From NCBI GenBank assembly GCA_947372465.1, contig CANBTT010000021.1:1-43874 (forward strand): DNA of 43,874 nucleotides, read 5' to 3'. Every line of letters begins with the position of its first letter. The first letter of the stretch is position 1. The position numbers and the translations under genes are program-made. Below the pieces are notes generated by a model. That model searched no databases and was not told the origin of the DNA. It saw only the letters and a program-made list of their open reading frames with translations. Shown here one piece after another: positions 8,388 to 15,840 of the stretch. The stretch is from Burkholderiales bacterium (GTDB lineage: Bacteria; Pseudomonadota; Gammaproteobacteria; Burkholderiales; Burkholderiaceae_C).

Positions 8388-9293
8388 ATGAGCATTTTGA
8401 GCATGACCGGCTACGCCAGCGCACAAGCGCAACTTTCCCAATTGGGCTTTGAGGGCGTTCGAATTGGAATTGAAATACGCTCAGTCAACAGTCGTTTTTT
8501 GGATTTGAGTTTTAAAATGAACGACGACCTGAGGTCTCATGAACCAGCTCTTCGTGAGCTCTTCATGCGGGCTTTAAAGCGAGGCAAAGTAGAGGCTAAA
8601 TTGTCCTTGGATCATCAAGACCCAAGCGTACTTGCTCAACCCTCTGATAAATTTTTGCAAGAAATTTTCAAGCTGCAAGAGCTCATTCAATCCCACCTGC
8701 CCCAGGCCTCCCCTTTGAGCGTTCATGAAGTGATCAAGCTCAATACACAAGGCAGTCAAACACCTCCTCAAATCAGAGAGACCTTGATCGCGTTAACCGA
8801 TTCTGCCTTGGAGCAACTCATACAAGCGCGGGCCACAGAGGGCAAGCGACTTGTCGATTCTCTATTGGAAAGAATTCAACAACTCAAAGCATTGACCCAT
8901 CAAGCAGGCCCGTTGATTCCTCTACTCATTGAGCAACAGCGTCAACGGTTTTTAGATCGCTGGCATGAAGCCCTATCGATCGGATCCAATCAAGTGAACG
9001 CCGATTCAGCACAAGACAGGGCGCTGACTGAGGCAACGGCATTCGCCATTCGCATTGATGTCTCAGAGGAGTTGACGCGGCTGGCCTCTCATCTGACTGA
9101 AATTGAAACGTGTCTAACTCAAAAAAATATCAAAGAAGGTGTTGGTAAACGCCTGGACTTTTTGATTCAAGAGTTGCACCGAGAATCCAATACCTTGGGC
9201 TCAAAATCCACCACCATGGAATTGTCAAAAATTTCTGTGGACATGAAAGTCTTGATAGAACAAATGCGCGAACAAGTTCAAAATTTAGAGTGA
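8388..9293 (+). CDS. yicC: YicC-family protein (stress-related endoribonuclease family)
   Basis: A 301-aa protein, close to the ~290 aa usual for YicC. The N-terminus SMTGYASAQ is the YicC signature, followed by EIRSVNSRFLDLSFKMND (~28-45) and the C-terminal DUF1732 block with DFLIQELHRESNTLGSKS. E. coli YicC is reported to be an RNA-degrading enzyme that affects small-RNA stability. In proteobacteria the gene commonly lies near gmk, as here. Its start ATG at 8388 has the consensus N-terminus, and it is divergent from the bacteriohemerythrin gene. Confidence 0.92.
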   Translation: MSILSMTGYASAQAQLSQLGFEGVRIGIEIRSVNSRFLDLSFKMNDDLRSHEPALRELFMRALKRGKVEAKLSLDHQDPSVLAQPSDKFLQEIFKLQELIQSHLPQASPLSVHEVIKLNTQGSQTPPQIRETLIALTDSALEQLIQARATEGKRLVDSLLERIQQLKALTHQAGPLIPLLIEQQRQRFLDRWHEALSIGSNQVNADSAQDRALTEATAFAIRIDVSEELTRLASHLTEIETCLTQKNIKEGVGKRLDFLIQELHRESNTLGSKSTTMELSKISVDMKVLIEQMREQVQNLE

Positions 9294-9461
9294 GTCATTT
9301 CCCATGATCACGCTTCAAAGCATGGCCCCGGAAACCAGCGCCAGGTGTCAACAAGCAACAACACTTTTCAGCTAAAATGCGAAGACTTAAGATTTCACAC
9401 AAAGCTTTTGCATGACAGGCGCTTGGGTCATCTTGCATTCAACTCTAAATGATACGAGAAC

Positions 9462-10085
9462 ATGACTGTTTATCCAGGTAATCTATTCGTTGTTGCCGCG
9501 CCTAGTGGAGCGGGCAAATCCAGCTTGGTCAAAGCACTCATGGAGTTGGACTCTAGAGTTCAACCTTCCGTGTCTCACACGACCCGTGCTCCCCGTGGGC
9601 AAGAACAGCACGGTCGTGAGTATTTGTTCGTCAACGACTTGGCGTTTGACGATCTGGTGCGCACCGATGCTTTTTTGGAGTGGGCTCATGTACATGGACA
9701 CCGATACGGGACCTCTAAAAAAACCATCCAAGACCGCATCGCCCAAGGGGGGGATGTGATCTTGGAGATTGATTTCCAAGGGGCTGTACAAATCAAAAAA
9801 ATCTTCAACAATGCCGTTTTGATCTTTATCTTGCCCCCAAGCCTACTGGAATTGAGGGCCAGACTGAAAAGACGTGGCGAAGACAGCGATGAAGTGATTG
9901 ATTTAAGGATCAAAAACGCTGAAATTGAAATGAAAAGAGCACAAGACTTTGATTTCGTTATAATCAACGAAATGTTTGAGAAAGCCTTGTTTGATCTCAA
10001 AACGATCGTGCATTCACAAAGGCTTAAATATCCCGCCCAAAGACGAGCTCGCTCAGAGATCTTTGCCGCTCTCAATATTCCCTGA
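9462..10085 (+). CDS. gmk: Guanylate kinase
   Basis: Phosphorylates GMP to GDP with ATP in the cytoplasm. The 207-aa length is normal. The P-loop is [10 protein letters not shown] (~13-22). The GMP-binding part shows [20 protein letters not shown], then [19 protein letters not shown], and the Walker-B-like ILEIDFQGA follows. It is followed after 23 bp by rpoZ and then spoT, the same gmk-rpoZ-spoT order as in E. coli, linking GTP supply and (p)ppGpp metabolism. Confidence 0.97.
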   Translation: MTVYPGNLFVVAAPSGAGKSSLVKALMELDSRVQPSVSHTTRAPRGQEQHGREYLFVNDLAFDDLVRTDAFLEWAHVHGHRYGTSKKTIQDRIAQGGDVILEIDFQGAVQIKKIFNNAVLIFILPPSLLELRARLKRRGEDSDEVIDLRIKNAEIEMKRAQDFDFVIINEMFEKALFDLKTIVHSQRLKYPAQRRARSEIFAALNIP

Positions 10086-10108
10086 ATTTACCCTGATTGG
10101 AGTACCCC

Positions 10109-10312
10109 ATGGCCCGTATTACTGTTGAAGATTGCTTGGAACAAATCCCTAACCGCTTTCAATTGGTTTTGGCAGCAACTTACCGCGCCAGAATGCTCAG
10201 CCAAGGCCATACAGCCAAGGTTGAGAGCAAAAACAAGCCCTGCGTTACCGCTTTAAGAGAAATTGCTGATGGTAAAGTGGGCATCGAGATGCTCAAAAAA
10301 GTTCCGAATTGA
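10109..10312 (+). CDS. rpoZ: RNA polymerase omega subunit
   Basis: A 67-aa omega subunit that assists assembly of beta-prime into RNA polymerase and forms part of a ppGpp site in proteobacteria. The typical N-terminus [20 protein letters not shown] fixes the start at the ATG at 10109. A TTG start four codons earlier is open in frame, but TTGGAG there is better read as the ribosome-binding site. A strong terminator follows before spoT, so spoT probably also has its own promoter. Confidence 0.96.
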   Translation: MARITVEDCLEQIPNRFQLVLAATYRARMLSQGHTAKVESKNKPCVTALREIADGKVGIEMLKKVPN

Positions 10313-10362
10313 TATCTGCTTACAGTTTAAAGTTCAATTTTTTACTTTAATACACAACAATT

Positions 10363-10390
10363 AAAAGACCTCTTTATAGAGGTCTTTTTT
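10363..10390 (+). terminator. Rho-independent terminator after rpoZ
   Basis: A perfect 8-bp stem AGACCTCT/AGAGGTCT (10366-10373 and 10378-10385) with loop TTAT is followed by a run of six T. A-residues before the stem mean it could also work in the opposite direction. It separates gmk-rpoZ from spoT. Confidence 0.85.
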
Positions 10391-10425
10391 GCTTTTAGAC
10401 CTAGACTAGGTGTAAAGTAGCACTT

Positions 10426-12684
10426 ATGAGTGCAGTCAGTAAACCTTTAATGAACCAAGTCAGTGCAGCGGCAGTCAACGCCGCCGCTGCCAGCTTTGCC
10501 ACGCTCATCAAAGGACTGGACTATCTCAATTCAGATCAAATAGAATTAATACGAAAGGCTTATAGATTTGCCGATCAAGCCCATCTTGGGCAGAAAAGAA
10601 GCAGTGGTGAGCCCTACATCACCCATCCCATAGCCGTGGCCACACAATGTGCGGAGTGGAAACTCGATACACAAGCCTTGATGGCAGCACTTTTGCATGA
10701 CAGCATGGAAGACTGCGGGGTCAGCAAATTGGATTTGGTGGAGAACTTTGGCTCTTCGGTTGCAGAATTGGTTGATGGTTTGACCAAACTGGACAAGCTC
10801 CAGTTCACAACCCGCGAAGAGGGACAAGCTGAGTCGTTTAGAAAAATGCTGCTGGCCATGGCCCGGGACGTGCGTGTGATTTTGATCAAACTTGCAGATC
10901 GAACACACAATATGCGCACGATGGCAGACATGCCTAGATCGAAATGGGCAAGGATTTCCAGCGAGACGATTGAAATTTATGCCCCTATTGCCAATCGCTT
11001 AGGGTTGAACCAAACTTACAGAGAACTGCAAGATTTGTCCTTTCGGCACTTGAGGCCTTGGAGACAACAAGTCTTGGACAAGGCGGTAACACGCTCGAGA
11101 AGTCGCCGAAAAGACCTGATGAAAAAGGTGCAAACCGAAGTTGAGCAACTTTTTGAAAAAGCGGGTTTACCCGTCAAGATCTTTGGCAGAGAGAAAACCC
11201 TTTTTTCCATTTATAAAAAAATGCTCTCCAAGCACTTGAGCTTTGCGCAAGTCACCGATATCTATGGCATGCGATTGATTTTGCCAGGCATCACGGATTG
11301 CTACACAGCACTTGGTTTGTTGCACCAACTCTACAAGCCCGTCCCAGGAAAATTCAAAGACCACATTGCCATTTCAAAAGTCAACGGTTATCAATCTTTG
11401 CACACGACTTTGGTGGGTCCATCGGGGATCAACATCGAGTTTCAAATGAGAACAGAGGCGATGCATGTGGTCGCAGAAAAAGGGGTTGCTGCTCATTGGC
11501 TTTACAAGTCAGAAGACCCCAACAGCGAAAACGCTGAACGCCTAGGCGCGCAGTGGCTTCAGTCCTTGCTGGACATTCAAAATGAAACCCACGATGCCAC
11601 AGAGTTCTGGGATCATGTGAAAGTTGACCTCTTTCCAGATGCGGTGTATGTCTTCACGCCAAAAAGTAAAATCATGGCCCTCCCTCGTGGTGCAACGGTG
11701 GTTGATTTTGCCTATGCCGTTCACAGCAAAGTGGGGGATCGTACCCAAGGGGTAAGAATCAATGGGGAGATGGCCCCCTTAAGAACCGAGCTCAAAAACG
11801 GGGACGTTGTAGAGATCATCACCAGCACCGAGCCCAGCCCGAACCCCGCGTGGTTGAGTTTTGTGAGAACTGGACGTGCCCGTTCAAAAATTAGACATTA
11901 CCTTAAAACAATGGCGCAAAAAGAGTCCTTGGATTTGGGTGAGAAACTCCTGACACAATCTTTAAGGGCTGAAGGCATTGAAAAAACGCCCAATGATGCC
12001 TCCATCACAAGCACCGTCTGGGACAAAATACTGCGCTTCACAGGCAACAAAAACAAAGATGAGCTGCTGATCGACATTGGTCTAGGCAAGCGTGTGGCCA
12101 GTATCGTGGCAAAGCGATTGACGGCCCATTTGGCTGAAATGGGAGAAAAGCCAAACACCCTTCTGATCAGCCAAGAGCGTTTTGCATCCTCCGAGTCCAT
12201 ATCTCAAGGCGATGTGATCGTGGACGGAAGCGAAAACGCCTCTGTGCAGTACGCACGCTGTTGTCACCCAATACCCATGGACCCGATTTCTGGCTACTTG
12301 GGACACGGAGAGGGGCTGGTGGTCCACCAAGCAGCGTGCGCTGTGGCTCAACGCCTCAAATACAAGGACAGCGAAAGGTTTATTTACGTGGAGTGGTCGG
12401 ATGAACCCGTTCGCATGTTTGACGCACCACTGACCGTGACGGTCAAAAATGCACCTGGTGTCTTGGCCAAAGTGGCCACTGCCATCTCCTTGGCAGAGGC
12501 CGATATCACACATGTGAACATGGCTGAAGAAGTCGTTGCGATGGACACCATTGATTTAAAGTTCACTGTGGCGGTCAGAGACTTGAGCCACTTGGAATCG
12601 GTTTTAAAATCTCTTCGAAGAACGTCTTGCGTCACAGAGGCAATGCGCATCATGGCGTCCAAGCACAGCTATCAAGAGGCCTGA
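10426..12684 (+). CDS. spoT: Bifunctional (p)ppGpp synthetase/hydrolase (RelA/SpoT family)
   Basis: A 752-aa long RSH protein that makes and degrades the alarmone (p)ppGpp. The hydrolase HD domain is intact, with HDSMED at 91-96 matching the catalytic HDxxED motif. The synthetase domain follows, with YGMRLILPGITDCYTALGLL, FKDHIAISKVNGYQSLHTT and EFQMRTEAMH. Next are the TGS domain (VYVFTPKSKIMALPRGATVV, ~405-465), a zinc-finger-like region with CCHPIP, and a C-terminal ACT domain (~660-745). The intact HD motif favours SpoT/Rel over the hydrolase-dead RelA. It converges on greB with a 6-bp gap. Confidence 0.96.
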   Translation: MSAVSKPLMNQVSAAAVNAAAASFATLIKGLDYLNSDQIELIRKAYRFADQAHLGQKRSSGEPYITHPIAVATQCAEWKLDTQALMAALLHDSMEDCGVSKLDLVENFGSSVAELVDGLTKLDKLQFTTREEGQAESFRKMLLAMARDVRVILIKLADRTHNMRTMADMPRSKWARISSETIEIYAPIANRLGLNQTYRELQDLSFRHLRPWRQQVLDKAVTRSRSRRKDLMKKVQTEVEQLFEKAGLPVKIFGREKTLFSIYKKMLSKHLSFAQVTDIYGMRLILPGITDCYTALGLLHQLYKPVPGKFKDHIAISKVNGYQSLHTTLVGPSGINIEFQMRTEAMHVVAEKGVAAHWLYKSEDPNSENAERLGAQWLQSLLDIQNETHDATEFWDHVKVDLFPDAVYVFTPKSKIMALPRGATVVDFAYAVHSKVGDRTQGVRINGEMAPLRTELKNGDVVEIITSTEPSPNPAWLSFVRTGRARSKIRHYLKTMAQKESLDLGEKLLTQSLRAEGIEKTPNDASITSTVWDKILRFTGNKNKDELLIDIGLGKRVASIVAKRLTAHLAEMGEKPNTLLISQERFASSESISQGDVIVDGSENASVQYARCCHPIPMDPISGYLGHGEGLVVHQAACAVAQRLKYKDSERFIYVEWSDEPVRMFDAPLTVTVKNAPGVLAKVATAISLAEADITHVNMAEEVVAMDTIDLKFTVAVRDLSHLESVLKSLRRTSCVTEAMRIMASKHSYQEA

Positions 12685-12690
12685 TCGGCC

Positions 12691-13236
12691 TCAAGCCGTT
12701 TGGGCTGGGTATGAGACCGACAGTATTTCGATCTCCTGAGTGCCCATTGGGGTTTGCAACTTGACCACATCACCCAGTTTGGCCTTGATCAGGGCTTTTG
12801 CGATGGGTGAAATCCAAGTCACTTGTTTTTTCAAACTGTCCGCCTCATCAATGCCCAGTATGGTGATGGTTGTCTCAAGATCTGACTCATCGACATAGGT
12901 CACCGTGGCACCAAAAAAAATCTGCTCGCCACCGTGATGAATGCTTGGATCTGACACCACAGCTATTTCCAACCTTTTGGTCAAGAAACGAATGCGCTTA
13001 TCAATCTCTCTGAGCCGTCTTTTGCCATAAATGTAGTCGCCGTTTTCAGATCTGTCGCCGTTGCTTGCAGCCCAATGCACGATTTCAACAATTTTGGGGC
13101 GATCAACGTCCATCAGCTCAAACAACTCTGCACGCAACTGCGCATAGCCTTGGGGCGTGATGTAATTTTTAACTGAAACGGGTGTTGAAACCGTCCCGTC
13201 CTCTTCGTCGTCTTCAATAGACTGCGTTGAATTCAT
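12691..13236 (-). CDS. greB: Transcription elongation factor GreB
   Basis: Rescues backtracked RNA polymerase by stimulating transcript cleavage. The N-terminal coiled-coil begins YITPQGYAQLRAELFEL and carries the acidic tip in NGDRSENGDYIYGKRRLREID, which matches the Gre pattern with the catalytic acidic residues. The C-terminal FKBP-like domain ends with MGTQEIEILSVSYP. The 181-aa length and RLREIDKRIRFLTKRLE favour GreB over GreA. It lies just outside the left end of the integrated element. Confidence 0.94.
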   Translation of the reverse strand: MNSTQSIEDDEEDGTVSTPVSVKNYITPQGYAQLRAELFELMDVDRPKIVEIVHWAASNGDRSENGDYIYGKRRLREIDKRIRFLTKRLEIAVVSDPSIHHGGEQIFFGATVTYVDESDLETTITILGIDEADSLKKQVTWISPIAKALIKAKLGDVVKLQTPMGTQEIEILSVSYPAQTA

Positions 13237-13370
13237 TTGAACAAAACCAAAGGATGGGAGGTGAAACTAAACGCTCATCTTCAAACCAGGTGTGTTTAAA
13301 CAAGAGACGACTTAAAAGATTCGTTGAGCAGCGTTCGAAGCGGAGAACGATTCGAGTGCAAAAGAGAAAT

Positions 13371-13452
13371 AAATAAATGGTGCGGCTGGCAGGATTCGAA
13401 CCCACGACCCCTTGGTTCGTAGCCAAGTACTCTATCCAACTGAGCTACAGCC
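13371..13452 (-). repeat. 82-bp direct repeat, left attachment site (attL) of the integrated element
   Basis: Positions 13371-13452 are identical to 22216-22297. The match runs from 7 bp beyond the tRNA 3' CCA to within 2 nt of its 5' end and stops abruptly on both sides. This is the duplicated core left by site-specific integration into tRNA-Arg(ACG). Confidence 0.92.
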
Positions 13453-13454
13453 AA
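13378..13454 (-). tRNA. tRNA-Arg(ACG) copy with damaged acceptor stem (left end of the element; probably inactive)
   Basis: All arms including anticodon loop CTACGAA (anticodon ACG) and 3' CCA are present and identical to the copy at 22223-22299. The exception is the first two acceptor bases, which read TT instead of GC, so pair 1-72 is lost and 2-71 becomes a wobble. No promoter-like -10 lies upstream on the minus strand. This fits a 5'-replaced remnant created by integration, not a second working tRNA gene. Confidence 0.75.
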
Positions 13455-13487
13455 AACCACACCAAATCCAAGCAAATTGCCCACAAT

Positions 13488-13508
13488 GTGTAACAGTTAT
13501 GTGTAGCA
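13488..13508 (+). promoter_or_regulatory. Candidate integrase arm-type sites, left end (two GTGTARCA)
   Basis: GTGTAACA (13488) and GTGTAGCA (13501) are direct copies 13 bp apart, starting 36 bp inside the left repeat. The same pair with the same 13-bp spacing occurs inside the right end at 22151-22171, matching at 17 of 21 positions. Paired short direct repeats flanking the core are typical of tyrosine-integrase arm sites. The assignment is by position and repetition only. Confidence 0.55.
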
Positions 13509-13707
13509 ATTATAACTGACCCATGAGAGCTTACAGATATTGACGTAAACGCAAATCATCAAGAACAATGGTTATTGCATAATTTACTATTCAAAACATC
13601 GATGGCTGCGTTTTTTGTGATTTAAAGATACCCACCGTACCCCCACCCCCCATTTTAGATTTGAGACTCCTTGATGTACCGTACGTTTGAATCCGCTCTA
13701 TTGAATA

Positions 13708-13965
13708 CTAAATTTTGGATCTCCGAAGTAGATCTGAAGCACTCATCTTAAGTGCTTTAGATATTTTTATAAGATTGACTAGAGCAAGATTATGCTCCCC
13801 CCGTTCTATACCGCCAATATAGCTACGGTCAATACCTACATCATCTGCAAATGACTCTTGCGAGTACCCCTTTTCAGTTCTTAGCTCTCGGATCGCCCTG
13901 CCTAATGCAACTAATTCGGGTTTACCCGCATGAGAAATCGAAGGTTTTGCCATAGGCGTGAGCAT
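13708..13965 (-). CDS. Xre/Cro-family helix-turn-helix regulator
   Basis: An 85-aa protein that is almost only a HTH_3 domain: LGRAIRELRTEKGYSQESFA, then DDVGIDRSYIGGIERGEHN, and SKALKMSASDLLRRSKI at the end. Such small regulators commonly control integrative elements by repressing their own and divergent genes. The next gene is divergent, 61 bp away. An ATG four codons in (MAKPSISH) is an alternative start. It lies at the left end of the element, opposite the integrase. Confidence 0.85.
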   Translation of the reverse strand: MLTPMAKPSISHAGKPELVALGRAIRELRTEKGYSQESFADDVGIDRSYIGGIERGEHNLALVNLIKISKALKMSASDLLRRSKI

Positions 13966-13990
13966 TGCCTATTGCAGGTTTTAGTACCAC

Positions 13991-14004
13991 GGGATATGAT
14001 ACCC
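13991..14004. promoter_or_regulatory. Candidate operator between the Xre gene and the lipoprotein gene
   Basis: GGGATATGATACCC is a near-perfect 14-bp palindrome, with one mismatched pair, in the 61-bp divergent gap. Its location fits an Xre-family operator controlling both directions. There is no experimental or repeat-copy support. Confidence 0.3.
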
Positions 14005-14026
14005 AAAATAGATAGTTTTAATAAAA

Positions 14027-14284
14027 ATGAAGAAACTTGCCTCTGCATTCTTATGCCTCCTTATGCTCGGCTGCGTATCGATGGAAGAGATACAAAGACA
14101 AAATGAATCTGAAGCTCGAATGACTCCAAAGGAACGCTGCGAGAAATATGTTGATGACATGGCGAGTTCATGCTCTCTACTATGTCTTAGCCAAATTGTT
14201 TCAAATAATCCAAACGGTCAAAGTTGTCTTAACCAATGTGGTCAAAATAAGTTGAGCAACTATCAATATTGCACAAACCGATAA
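14027..14284 (+). CDS. Small lipoprotein with a symmetric twin CX3C cysteine pattern
   Basis: An 85-aa protein of unknown function. The N-terminus MKKLASAFLCLLMLGC is a lipoprotein signal with C16 as the acylated cysteine. The mature part has six cysteines at 38, 49, 53, 67, 71 and 82, spaced 10-3-13-3-10 and so symmetric around the centre. Two CX3C motifs on predicted helices resemble the disulfide-linked helical hairpins of CHCH or alpha-hairpinin folds. It is divergent from the Xre gene and 97 bp upstream of the RiPP precursor candidate, on the same strand. A link to that cluster, for example as an immunity or receptor lipoprotein, is only a guess from position. Confidence 0.7.
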   Translation: MKKLASAFLCLLMLGCVSMEEIQRQNESEARMTPKERCEKYVDDMASSCSLLCLSQIVSNNPNGQSCLNQCGQNKLSNYQYCTNR

Positions 14285-14381
14285 TTCATCTGTAAAGGAA
14301 TTTATATGAAATAAATGAAAGATCAGACTAACAAGCAAATAGTAGTAAAGGTGAACACAAAAATTTAAAGGGTTATTTATC

Positions 14382-14582
14382 ATGCTTATCGAAATTCTCA
14401 CACCAATGATGTTGGCTAGCCAGCCATTGGAAATAAACCTGCCACCAACTCAGTACGATCACAGCATACAAATGACTGTTGACGGAGTTAAAAATGGGTG
14501 TACAGCAACCATCAACGGCACACAAACTTTTGGAATGAACGGTCAGCCTTCAGACAGAGATGGCGATAACGATAGCTGCTAA
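14382..14582 (+). CDS. Candidate graspetide (RiPP) precursor peptide
   Basis: A 66-aa peptide immediately before an ATP-grasp ligase gene, with only 2 nt between stop and next start. AAAGGG lies 9 nt before the ATG and is a good ribosome-binding site. The N-terminal part (1-~36, with SQPLEINLPPTQYD) would be the leader. The C-terminal ~27 residues are rich in ester- or amide-forming side chains: several Thr, then QPSDRDGDNDSC with PSD at 56-58 and Asp at 60, 62 and 64. Microviridin cores carry a comparable PSD-x-acidic segment, and graspetide ligases join Thr/Ser or Lys to Asp/Glu side chains. The assignment rests on gene context and composition. I do not recognise it as a member of a named precursor family. 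Confidence 0.6.
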   Translation: MLIEILTPMMLASQPLEINLPPTQYDHSIQMTVDGVKNGCTATINGTQTFGMNGQPSDRDGDNDSC

Positions 14583-14584
14583 AC

Positions 14585-15472
14585 GTGTTGCTTTTGATAA
14601 CATCTTCAGGCGATGGAACAAGCGACTTGATTGTTTCACGCTTGAAGGATAAAGTTTTTAGACTCAACTTTGATCAGATATTTGATTTTAAAATTTATCA
14701 AACACCTTTCTTTTGGGAAATTGAAAATCCTGCTGGAATTAGGATTAACTCAAAAACAGTTAGCAATGTTTTTTGGTGGAAGGCATTTAATGCGTCTCCA
14801 CCTAAATCTGAAAACTTTCTTGAAGATGAAGCTAAATACATTTTGCGTGAACTTTACAGCTCAGGATTAAATAATTGTCAGCGCAAGGGTAATCCTCCTG
14901 ATTTTCATAATCATTTAGGAAAAATTAAAATATTAAACTTAGCAAGTAAGTATTTTGATATTCCAAAAACTGCTTTTACTTTGAATCGCAGTAGTGAAGA
15001 TACTGTACCGATAAATAATCGAGTAGCAAAATCATTATCTTCATCTCTTTTTTCTGGTAATAAAGTCTTATTTACTTCTGATATTTCCAGTAGGATTATT
15101 GATTTAAATTATCCGTGGTTTACTCAAGAAAAAGTTGCAGCTAAATTCGACATGACATGTTTAGTTGTTGACAAAGAACTATTTTCTTTTACTAGATCCA
15201 GAGAAAATTTAAATGGTTTAGATTGGCGATCAGAACAATCTTTAGACCTAAAAAAAGAGGATTGGAAACCGCTAACCCTAGATGATCAAACTAAAAAAAG
15301 GATTAAAAGCCTAAACTTAGATTTGAATGTTACATGGGGACGGCATGATTTCATGATTGACAACTCAGGCAACTTCATTTTTTTGGAGTTCAATGCGAAT
15401 GGGCAGTGGGTCTTTCTAGATTACTCAAACAAATTTGGAATCCTAGACGCAGTAATTGAATATTTGAAATGA
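14585..15472 (+). CDS. ATP-grasp peptide maturase (graspetide-type ligase)
   Basis: A 295-aa protein of ATP-grasp RiPP-maturase size. Family-like features are FWWKAFN (63-69); a central NHLGKIKILNLASKYFDIPK (109-128), matching the region where MvdC/MvdD and grasp-with-spasm enzymes read K-x-x-x-L-x-x-A...IP-x-T; WGRHDF (251-256); and the C-terminal metal/ATP site FLEFNANGQWVFLDY (266-280), the counterpart of FLExNPxGQW in MvdD. The predicted reaction is ATP-dependent activation of Asp/Glu side chains of a precursor, forming omega-ester or omega-amide crosslinks. It starts with GTG two nt after the precursor stop, so the two are probably translationally coupled. The gene is visibly more AT-rich than its surroundings. 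No exporter or protease gene is adjacent. Confidence 0.75.
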   Translation: MLLLITSSGDGTSDLIVSRLKDKVFRLNFDQIFDFKIYQTPFFWEIENPAGIRINSKTVSNVFWWKAFNASPPKSENFLEDEAKYILRELYSSGLNNCQRKGNPPDFHNHLGKIKILNLASKYFDIPKTAFTLNRSSEDTVPINNRVAKSLSSSLFSGNKVLFTSDISSRIIDLNYPWFTQEKVAAKFDMTCLVVDKELFSFTRSRENLNGLDWRSEQSLDLKKEDWKPLTLDDQTKKRIKSLNLDLNVTWGRHDFMIDNSGNFIFLEFNANGQWVFLDYSNKFGILDAVIEYLK

Positions 15473-15546
15473 ATAATACTAAAAGTTTCTATTATTTTAA
15501 GAACTGCGTTTTTGAAGAAAGTTCAACTTTACCTACAAGTAATTAG
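15469..15546 (+). CDS. 25-aa ORF coupled to the ATP-grasp gene (possible remnant of a third cluster gene)
   Basis: The start overlaps the ATP-grasp stop as ATGA, the usual sign of a coupled downstream gene. The 25 codons contain FYYFKNCVFEESSTLPTSN and then stop. The hydrophobic FYYFKNCV loosely recalls the first residues of SPASM maturases in grasp-with-spasm systems (about Y-F-x-L-F-S-N-C-[IV]). It could be the 5' stump of such a gene, cut at the junction with the oppositely oriented gene ending at 15529. It could equally be a short peptide or chance. The family comparison is from memory. Confidence 0.35.
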   Translation: MNNTKSFYYFKNCVFEESSTLPTSN

Positions 15547-15840
15547 ACTGGTTGTTTTCTGTATTTTTATTGGTTTTTGAAATGGTCTAATTGGTTTTAA
15601 CCACTTGTCTGGATGAAGAATATTATCATTCAATTGGATGTTTGGAGTTAGTTCTAATTTTCCCTTGTCAATGATGTATAGCCCTTCTGAACTAAGAGGA
15701 ACAATTGTCCAGCAATACCCATACACGCCCATGTGAACTTTCGGGTCATGCACTTTTACAAATCGTCCTATATTTCTCGAGCATTCAATGTCGTCATTGA
15801 TGATGATAGCAATATCACCCGGCTTACATCTGAGCATCAT
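15529..15840 (-). CDS. Hypothetical protein, paralogous to the N-terminus of the upstream gene product
   Basis: A 103-aa protein of unknown function. Its first ~30 residues (CKPGDIAIIIND, then IGRFVKV) align with the start of the 285-aa product upstream (CQPGDLAVIVNS, then IGAFVRV), so the two share a small beta-rich N-terminal domain. Its start overlaps the upstream stop by ATGA (15837-15840), so they form one operon. The 3' end faces the ATP-grasp cluster and overlaps the 25-aa ORF by 18 bp. Confidence 0.65.
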   Translation of the reverse strand: MMLRCKPGDIAIIINDDIECSRNIGRFVKVHDPKVHMGVYGYCWTIVPLSSEGLYIIDKGKLELTPNIQLNDNILHPDKWLKPIRPFQKPIKIQKTTSLITCR

